Positions 56,490 to 64,000 of a stretch of DNA of 64,000 nucleotides are shown one piece after another (positions within the stretch are counted from its first letter, which is position 1; every line of letters starts with the position of its first letter). The notes under the pieces were generated by a model. That model had not been told where the DNA came from. It made no database searches and saw only the letters and a list, made by a program, of their open reading frames with translations. The translations under genes were made by a program, and so were the position numbers. The stretch covers positions 1,922,001 through 1,986,000 of the forward strand of contig JADANN010000375.1 in the NCBI GenBank assembly GCA_018806985.1. The letters run 5' to 3'. The stretch comes from Angiostrongylus vasorum. Taxonomy: Eukaryota; Nematoda; Chromadorea; Rhabditida; Metastrongylidae.

Positions 56490-56640
56490 CCGATAGAACT
56501 AGTTGAGAGACAGGCGAAACGAAGGACCCGCATGGTGTGGTAGTGAACGCGTTAGCCCCCGGAAAGGGTAATACCGCGTTCGTTCCCTACCGCAGACACC
56601 TACGGTCCGGAGTTTTGCAAATATCTCACCATCACTGCAG
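56490..56640 (-). mobile_element. SINE-2 inserted in X2
   Basis: GATAGAACTAGTTGAGAGACAGG, CATGGTGTGGTAGTGAACGCG, GCGTTCGTTCCCTACC and CAAATATCTCACCATCACT. Absent from X1, so it is a later insertion. Confidence 0.8.
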
Positions 56641-57526
56641 TTGACTTTAATTTTAAACAACGTATTTTAGAAAACGAACAACCGTATTGCCTATTATACG
56701 TACCTATAGCCGACAGAACCACTGTGTTGAGATCGAGAACAAAATCAGACAGGAGAAATGCGAAAGATAAACAAATTATTCACTGAAAAAAAAAGGATGA
56801 TGACATTTTCTCTTAGCGCATGCAGCCTCTGATCAAAATGGATTCTACAGCAGTCATTTGACTTCACTACAAAAAAGAGGAGGAAAACAGTTAGATAGGT
56901 GACCACATGCCGATCGGGGGCCCGCGAGTATGAAGGATGGGGTAGACAGATTGTGTTTAACCCATCGCCTAGCTCCGCCTCCATCCCTCGTCACTTCCCC
57001 ACTCCCTAATAACCCGTTTTACTGACAGCATTGGCATAATATCTATGTGATGGACATATGGTCGCAGTATCGAAACTGCTCGTGCAGTGTTTGCGTTGGT
57101 CTCTAAGAAATCCTATACATCTTAGTTAATCTCTTGAAATATGTGTAAATATAGAGAAATCCAGCCATTTTATAGATAAAACGAGAATGTCCTCCGCGTT
57201 GGTCAACCACCACGTAAGGTTGTACTATGCATTCAACTCCATTCATTCCATCACGGCCGTAGTACCGGCCAGTGTCAAACAGTATGGAAGACGGAGTCGA
57301 TGTATATTTGCCGTTTGCATCACCACTGTCGATGGGCACGCTGTTGCCAAGTACTGATCATTTGAACGAGATCTGACACGTCCCTCGACTCTCCAAGGAG
57401 AAAAAACAAGTTAATGCTCAGTTAACTTGAAATTCTACCGACGCCCTAAGCATTTTTTGTGATAGGTAATTGTGGGCAATTCAAGTATTCAGAGAGGTAG
57501 GTAGTTCTAGCAATGATAAAAATTTC

Positions 57527-57532
57527 TTTATT
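57527..57532 (-). promoter_or_regulatory. Poly(A) signal of lbp copy B
   Basis: AATAAA on the minus strand, 59 bases past the ancestral stop codon at 57,591. Confidence 0.6.
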
Positions 57533-57590
57533 ACACAATTTCTTACTAAAGGGCAAATAAAAACATTTGCTATCGTTTCACAATCATTCC

Positions 57591-60500
57591 TCATTCTTTC
57601 ATTCGCTCATAAACTCTTTTGCTCTTCACTCCGTTGCATTCTACAGTCCTGCAAGTTGACACCTAATGAAAATAAAACAACTTAAAAACAACCAAAAAAA
57701 AGCACGGAATGGCAATCAATATTGGCGAAACAGCACTGCAATGCGCTTCCTGTCCTTCTTCTTTAAAAATCCTCCACTTTACTAAAATTACTTAACGTAG
57801 CACTTTTATACACATGGAGTCCCGTAATGTTGCACAGGATAAAAGATGAAACGTTCGGCGTCGATTAATCGCTTAGCAATACGTCATGCATTCGACTCCA
57901 TACGTAGCATCACAAAGGTTACTGAGTGGACAGTGGACCCGTACAATGGCTTTTGAGGGCCTACCGATCTATTATTTGAGCGTTTTCATCCTCCTAGACT
58001 ACTGTGGTACCAATCCATTTGTCCCTGGAGATATGGGAAGATTGCATAGCCCACGACGCGGTATTAAACCAAAGATCACGCAAGTACTACAAGGTGCCTC
58101 TAACCACTACACTACACAACAATTGTTACTGTACACTAACGGTTGTTATTGTTACCGTTAAAATGTCAAAACTATGAAAAACGACCACATACAATGTGAA
58201 GCTGCCCGTCTTGGATATAACGTTCAATACGCGATTCGGCACCACCATCGTTACTTTTCTCGTGTAGGACAAGGCGATCATTCTCGATTTTGTACAGCTG
58301 GCTAACCTGGAAAAATCTAGAAAAATTGGTGATTAGTCAAGAAGCATACGAAAGTTCTCATAATCTTGCTTGCTATATTCAGTCCTTTGAAACCCTTCTC
58401 CCAAAAACCTCATCATTTCGATGACGTCATCATCGTTGATAAAACAATGACAACTTGCCAATCATTTAACTCTAGTCACTAGTGGTATTAATAACTGTGG
58501 ACCACATCTCAACACAGATGACGACAAAAATCAATAAGGATGCAAACTGGGGTAAGCAACATAGGATTTGGCCGAAATCACAACGTTAACCCTTTTATTT
58601 GCTGGCTACTACAATTTTTTTATAGTACGCAGCAAATAAAAGGTTAACATTGCGATTTCTACTACAGCCATAGCTTAATTGGGTTCAATGCCGACTTGTG
58701 CTCCTCAGATCAATCTCGCTGACGGGTGATTGCTGATGGCAGCGTTAGGTAGAAAAGTAGCTGAGAGAAACGCAAAATAAGGGTCTCTGTGGTGCAGTGT
58801 GTAATACGCGAGCCCCCGGAAAGGGTAGTCATGGTTCGATCTTGCCCGGGGTCCAAGTTTTGCGAATATCTCAGCGTGGTTGTGGTTAAATTAGGATTGT
58901 TATGTGTGATATGATATCAAGAGAAGAAAATAGAAAAAGAAGATGACGAGGATATACATCTATAGACATGTGTGTACCTATATAAAATACGTAATTTAAT
59001 TAAGTGATATAAAAGTTCGATTACCCGAGAATTACTGAGTTTTGAAAAAGATCCAAAAAAATCTGAAATCGACGGGAGAGGGAAGGAGAGAGCGCATGGG
59101 AGGTTACGAGGGAGGGAGAGGGAGAGAGTGAGCGTGAGTGTCACAGACAGCGAGGACGAGAGAGTGATGATGAGTGAGCCCTTGCCAGTTAAAACAAATT
59201 AATTTTGTTTCTAACTTCATTCATACACTTGTTTCACTGAACAGTTACTGACAAACCTTTAATAAAAGAGATATCTGGACTGATTCCACTCCCTTTTTCG
59301 ATTGTTAAGCAAACACGAGGTTGATGAAAGAAATTGTTCGGCTAACGTTTCGACGTCTTCGGCTTCTTCAGAGAGACTCTCGTGTTCGCTCAATAAGCAA
59401 AGAAGGTATTGAGTATTTTTGCCGAAGTTAAATCAAAGTGGGTTTGAAAAATATTGATTCTACCCCAGCTCTTTTTTTATTTTTTTCAAACTGGAATCGA
59501 TCACTAACATCACGTCCGTCCATGGTTTTCTCGCCGAACGTCTCACCGATCTTGAATTTCGACACATAGGTCTTGAACGTGGATGTCGATGTCATCCTGA
59601 GAAGATCACCTTCGCGAGCGAATTCCAGGGTGGGTTTTAACGTCGACGCTACCTTCCGTGTCAGCATTCCCACACCGGCCTAGAATGAGATCGAGCGTCT
59701 CAGAAATAACTATACGAGCAACGTGTTCGTGGTGACATTCAGTGTCGATTGTTCTAATACGATGGAACTCCAGATGCTTTGCCACACACGACACGCATTC
59801 AATCCAATGCACACGGTCCAAAATACCATTTCCACCTTTGCAGTAAAAACCTCTTAATATCCTCCTCGTTAGCTGCAATCTTCTGTGCTAATCTAACTGT
59901 ACAATAAGCAGGGGATTTTCGCGAGGATCATGTGTGTGTTTGCACAGCTACCGATATGGGCATACATAGGCACACCGTACTCACTAGCTATTATCTATTT
60001 GTTCTGTGCACAGCAAGCAGGGTTATCGTCGTGGGATCTAACAGAAAAAGTAAATTCGGAAAAATTTATTCTATAGAGGAAACAGCTACAAAGAAAATGC
60101 ATTGTGACCAAAACACATGGAGGACATTGTCAATAGTTACCAGATATTCACTACCTTTACACCATTTCTCCATTGCCTGTTCTTTATCGAACACACGCTT
60201 GACTCACAATGCTTAGTCATCTCCAAACGATAAAGTCTTCCGATAAAACTTTCCCACTGCTTCACACATGCCACTTTTTTAATAAAGGCATTCGCTGCTA
60301 CCGTAATGTCCTTTGAATCGGCCGCATCAGATGGCACTGTCTAAGAAAAAGTTCTGCCAGTGCTCCTCAAAACATTTCTTCAAACCATCTTTTCAAACTA
60401 TCTCTGCAAACGGTATCTTCAACTACTCAAGCTAAACTCCACCTATCCTAGGACGAATATAAGCTGTTTCGTCAGCTCTCAGTTGGGTTCTTTTCATAGT

Positions 60501-61315
60501 TCCTTCAACAGTTCTTCACAGCGCTCCCTACTAGTTCTCGCTCCTTCTTGGTACTGATGTTTGCATCTTTTGCCCTCCTGTGTATCGTCACACCGTTAAT
60601 ATTGTACAGCTGTTATCTTATATAAACGGTTATAACACAAGTTCACAAGTATAACATTGTGTTCTGTGACACCACACTAAAAGTTCCACGTGGCATATTC
60701 ACATAAGACGAGCAGTGAACGAAACTAACAACTAACTGTTCTAACTATATTTCTATCACTGTGTATACTTGGATACTTGGACGGCACGTCGTCACTGGTT
60801 GTGCGGGCTCCAGAACAATCTCCATTTTTCGAAATTCTGTTGTTTAGATTTTGTGTTTCCCTGGAATCCCGAAGTCAGCCTGGCCAAAGTCTGCCCAGGT
60901 CACCGTCGCCGCCCTTTTGGATTAGAGGGAGATTTGCCACTGTGCCACTAGTTTGATACCAAGACGGTGGTGGATCCTGGTATTGGTTTACTCTTAGTAA
61001 GGCTTCCTGATGGAAACCTCACAAAGTCACAAAGACCATCACAAAGTATATTTTATTAAGAAAGGTGTCTCTACCTTTATGCAGAAACTGTGATGGCGTA
61101 ATTGAAGAAGGAAAAGAAAAAATCAAAAAGGAAAAACGTAATAAACGTCCTATTCTTGTTGTGTTTCCGTTGAAATTGGTGACATAAGATAAGTGTTCGA
61201 AAAATATTGAAATGTTAAGAGATCATAGTCGAGCACTCACTTCCTTCAAGTAGGCTTCAAAGTTCTCCGAAGAGAGGAAAGACCATTTTCCAAGGATATC
61301 CTGTTCTACTGGCAT
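57591..61315 (-). CDS. Lipid-binding protein (FABP family), copy B, last exon out of frame
   Basis: Exons 61315-61241, 59679-59509, 58306-58193 and 57648-57591 mirror copy [71 protein letters not shown] and [14 protein letters not shown]. Exons 1-3 are open and keep GT-AG sites. The only usable acceptor for exon 4 (TTGCAG before 57,648) leaves one extra G, so splicing there gives a frameshifted tail [13 protein letters not shown] instead of the ancestral [12 protein letters not shown]. The Arg-x-Tyr ligand pair would then be lost. Either this is a recent pseudogene or an unusual splice is used. Its introns hold a SINE-1, a SINE-2, a PLE end and an nRTE. No clear trans-splice acceptor precedes its ATG, unlike copy A. 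Confidence 0.8.
57842..58125 (-). mobile_element. SINE-1 in lbp-B intron 3
   Basis: AAACGTTCGGCGTCGATTAATC, CGTCATGCATTCGACTCC, TAGACTACTGTGGTACCAATCC and CTCTAACCACTACACTACAC (reverse A box). Confidence 0.65.
58579..58890 (-). mobile_element. SINE-2 with palindromic end in lbp-B intron 2
   Basis: Two inverted element ends (CCTTTTATTTGCTGGCTACTA and TAGTACGCAGCAAATAAAAGG) face each other at 58,590-58,643. A reverse SINE-2 follows with TCTGTGGTGCAGTGTGTAATAC, CATGGTTCGATCTTGC (B box) and CGAATATCTCAGCG. Confidence 0.65.
59050..59175 (+). repeat. Purine-rich tract
   Basis: GGGAGAGGGAAGGAGAGAG and similar runs dominate; the minus-strand frame here is low complexity. Confidence 0.65.
59325..59445 (-). 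mobile_element. PLE type-C end beside junction motif
   Basis: GGCTAACGTTTCGACGTCTTCGG with TTCAGAG is the type-C hammerhead end; the core has CTGAAGA and GAAA, but stems I and II pair poorly. The motif GCCGAAGTTAAATCAAAGTGGG follows at 59,421. It ends about 65 bp from exon 2 of copy B. Confidence 0.55.
60764..61025 (-). mobile_element. nRTE, 5' truncated, in lbp-B intron 1
   Basis: The tail side has TATACTTGGATACTTGGACGG; the copy continues to GGTATTGGTTTACTC and ends at AGGCTTCCTGATGGAAACC, about 135 bp short of the family's 5' end. Confidence 0.75.
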
Positions 61316-61427
61316 TCTTTGAGCGGCAGAAAAAACCTTAATTAACTTTTAAACATGCAAAAAACCCTGGCGTAACACTGTAAAGTATATACAGTGGTTT
61401 TTTTTCACGAAAAACTGCTAAGAGCAG

Positions 61428-61770
61428 TGGTTAGAGATGTCCCACAATATATACAAGGTTTCCAGTTCGACGTTGTACCAAGTCAAGCGAGCCATGCGAT
61501 ACTCTGGGTTTGGGAAATTCGTATTAAACTTGTGTAGGAAAGGGTCTCTCCTATCCGCAAGGGTCGCCGAATGTGGTAATGAAAAACTGGAAACGCTCTA
61601 GTAGAGCTATCTCAGAATTCAATGAGAATCTACTAAAACATTCTTCAAGGTCACTCATAGAGAAGATCAAAAATCTCAAATAGCAACCGAACCCAAGCGA
61701 AAACACGAAGAGCTTCGTGGATACACTAGTCATCAGGCTGCCAATTGTCGAAAAATCAGCTTTCGACACT
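61428..61770 (+). mobile_element. SINE-3, most complete copy
   Basis: AGAGCAGTGGTTAGAGATG (A box), CCAGTTCGACGTTGT (B box), GGAAACGCTCTAGTAGAGCTA and GAAGAGCTTCGTGGAT define the family body. The minus-strand frame 61,551-61,769 is a shadow. Confidence 0.55.
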
Positions 61771-62394
61771 TATATGCTCGCTGAATCTTACTTTTAACTA
61801 TAAAAGTGGCATGTAGTATTCCGTAGAAAACGCAGAAAGTCTACGTAGTTTTCTTAACTATAACAGTGAGAATATCACCGAAATATGTGAGCATAGTAGA
61901 AGACATTAAGGGCTCATTACACTGCAACAATGGAATGGGCTGACCGATAAGAAAAGTTTGCACTGCTGCAAAAGATAATCACAGCACAGCGAAACGCCGT
62001 ATAACACATTGGTGAAAATACGACCCATGCATGGCTCACACGTGATGGTGTATTGATAGGCAAACAAATAGGAATGGGTCTGTTTCATGTCTCGATCTGT
62101 AGCATCACAGGAATCACCAGCGTCCTAGACAATTCTTAGCAGCAATGCAGTGAACCCTCGCCCTGAAGCACAAATGTTGGCTGCAGCTTGCAGTGAAGAA
62201 ATAGGGAAGAACATAGAATGCCTATTTTGAGATTTCAGGGATAACCATGTTTCATCGACACTTAACATGTCAATAAGGCAAATGACGACAAATTTTGAGG
62301 TCAGTGGAACGTCCATACGCCAAATACCCAGTTCCGTCACCATTCAACATGTCATGACGAGGGAAGACAACAAACGCTTAAGTTCACTCTGTAA

Positions 62395-62730
62395 TAGAGA
62401 CACGAGAAGCGTAATGATTAGATATGTATTGCAATCCGCGCACGGCCACTGGCTACGCCACAACCAAGCCTATCATACTCAAGAGTTCGGAATATTTTCG
62501 CGAGATATGCATGATGAAAGCTTCCCGATATCCGTAAAGGCTGGGAACTGCCTGCGAAGAAGAAATGGTAACGCTTTAGCAAAGCCATCCCAGAATTCCA
62601 TTGAAAATATATTCATCTAGCATCTAATAAAAATTCATGACAAACACAAGCTCCTCAGATATTACCCGAATCATATGCAAACCGAAGGCGTTCGTGGATG
62701 ATGGATAAAAGACAAGGAACTGAATGAAGC
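62395..62730 (+). mobile_element. SINE-3 copy
   Basis: GAGACACGAGAAGCGTAATGATTAG (worn A box), GGTAACGCTTTAGCAAAGCC, CCATTGAAAATATATTCATC and CGAAGGCGTTCGTGGATGATGG align with the copy at 61,428-61,770. Confidence 0.5.
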
Positions 62731-63815
62731 TGCAATGATGGACATAGATGAATTATATTATTAAAACAATTACATGGAATTCAAAAAAGAAAGTTCAATT
62801 TGGAAAAATCGCGTTGCCGTTAGGGCTAGAGTTCGTCAAACATATGGAGTTTTAAGTTAAAACAAATGAATATTTAGCTTCTTGAACTACACAATGTAAC
62901 CGAGCCACCTACCTCGCTGGAGTAACTAAGACGAAATTAAAACTATCAGTCGAATGGTGAAGTGGTGCCGATGAATTCATTCAACAAGTTACTAACGCGT
63001 TAAACAACCGTTAAATTATCTTCTACTGATCATCAACAATGGACCTGAACAATTTTCTTCGTGTAATGTAGGTAAGCTAAATGTGAAAATAGTTGGTAAA
63101 CACATAAAGAAAAGTCTTTGTTATGGAGTGTGTACAAATACAAGACGAATTTTTGCATTTGTAAAGGATTAAGAGAAGGCCACTTCAGCCTAATCCCCGC
63201 CGAGAAATGTCGAGCTGGGTTCAACAAACAGGGTTGCAGTAGTTGAGAACATATTCGACATTTTTTGTCAGGATATCCGCTATTCAAAACCTCCTCCCGA
63301 CCCCGGCCAGCTTCCTGTGGTTAGTCTATCGTCACAAACTACAACGGAACCCCACAAATCCGAAATTATTAACAATTAAAAAAATTGAATAAATTTTCCG
63401 TCATGACATCAGATTGTCAGACATAGTTGGAAATCCGACTCTAGAACATCTCATGCTATTAATGAACTAAGGTGGTCGGTTTAATGAAGGATACTACACG
63501 GACTAGCGTGAATCAACCATTCGCAACTGTCATGAGCAAACAACAACAAAGCATGAAGGCAAAGGCACAGACAAAGACAAACATTTGTTAGCGTGAAACA
63601 ATCACTCTTCATTTATTTGCTTATTCATGAGCCCAAGCTCTCAGAAGCCGAATAGGAATCTTGTAACCGTGCAGATCATAATGTCTCGCCGTCTTGAAAA
63701 TTAATAAAGATTTTTCGTGTTTGCAGTTTTTTAAAAACTGTTTCTAAATTAAAATTTTAACGACTTAGTGATAGAAGTTCATCATTATCCTGTTGTGAAG
63801 ATGTCAGATCCATCC
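62731..63815. other. Unassigned sequence
   Basis: No gene or repeat recognised. The minus-strand frame at 63,033-63,287 lacks supporting features. Confidence 0.3.
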
Positions 63816-63817
63816 TT

Positions 63818-63930
63818 AAGAGCCTTCTTCGGTGTCGAACAGTGATGAACAGAGGGGAAATTGTAAGTAGGGCAACTGAAGTTGAGAAGAAGTTCAACAT
63901 TTCTTTCCGACTGCTCTGATAAATGCATGG
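63818..63930 (+). mobile_element. nRTE, old 5' fragment
   Basis: TTCGGTGTCGAACAGTGATGAAC, GTTGAGAAGAAGTTCAACATTTC weakly follow nRTE from its 5' third. Confidence 0.35.
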
Positions 63931-64000
63931 TTAGGTGACAACAGGGCACAGAGAGTTATCCCTGATTATGTCATGGTCAGAAACAAATTTTTTTTAAAAA

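Larger units (their letters stand above)
54880..57335. repeat. Segmental duplication, block X2
   Basis: Partner of 49,110-51,540, located directly 3' of lbp copy B. Divergence is visible throughout, with many substitutions and small indels, so the event is not recent. Confidence 0.75.

Overview
This is AT-rich eukaryotic DNA, most likely from a parasitic nematode of the strongylid/hookworm type. Three things point there: a small intracellular lipid-binding-protein (LBP/FABP) gene family with short phase-0 exons and TTTCAG-type acceptors, a transmembrane phospholipase-B1-like gene with very long introns, and RTE-clade LINE remnants of the kind I know from hookworm genomes. The genus is an inference. 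There are no bacterial-style operons, rRNAs, tRNA genes or CRISPR arrays.

Layout. Positions 1-18,244 hold almost only interspersed repeats. Positions 18,245-38,989 (+) hold one host gene whose 10 exons I could join by phase into a 420-residue protein: signal peptide, phospholipase B1/GDSL-family ectodomain, one C-terminal membrane span and a short tail. Its introns are packed with SINEs, one RTE LINE and two Penelope-like element (PLE) relics. Two of the GDSL catalytic blocks look destroyed, so it reads as a pseudo-phospholipase. Positions 39,000-61,315 (-) hold an LBP cluster: an intact four-exon gene (41,740-44,586), an orphan third exon (54,428-54,541), and a second four-exon copy (57,591-61,315) whose last exon is one base out of frame. 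A diverged segmental duplication of about 2.4 kb (49,110-51,540 and 54,880-57,335) shows how the cluster grew. A possible extra minus-strand gene lies at 47,467-48,946, with no recognised family. Positions 61,316-64,000 are repeats and unassigned DNA.

The repeats fall into a few families (names are mine). SINE-1 is tRNA-derived, with A/B boxes and a TTTATCC tail. SINE-2 is tRNA-like and often occurs as tandem dimers or head-to-head pairs. SINE-3 is a third, older tRNA-headed family. nRTE is an internally deleted, roughly 390-bp derivative of the RTE LINE that keeps its 5' and 3' ends and its AAGTATC-like tail. Penelope-like elements carry GIY-YIG and RT relics and hammerhead-ribozyme motifs. 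At least four hammerhead cores are intact by eye and several others are mutated. Nothing here forms an obvious new multi-gene system; the most notable items are the pseudo-lipase, the hammerhead set, the tail-sharing nRTE/RTE pair and the broken LBP copy.
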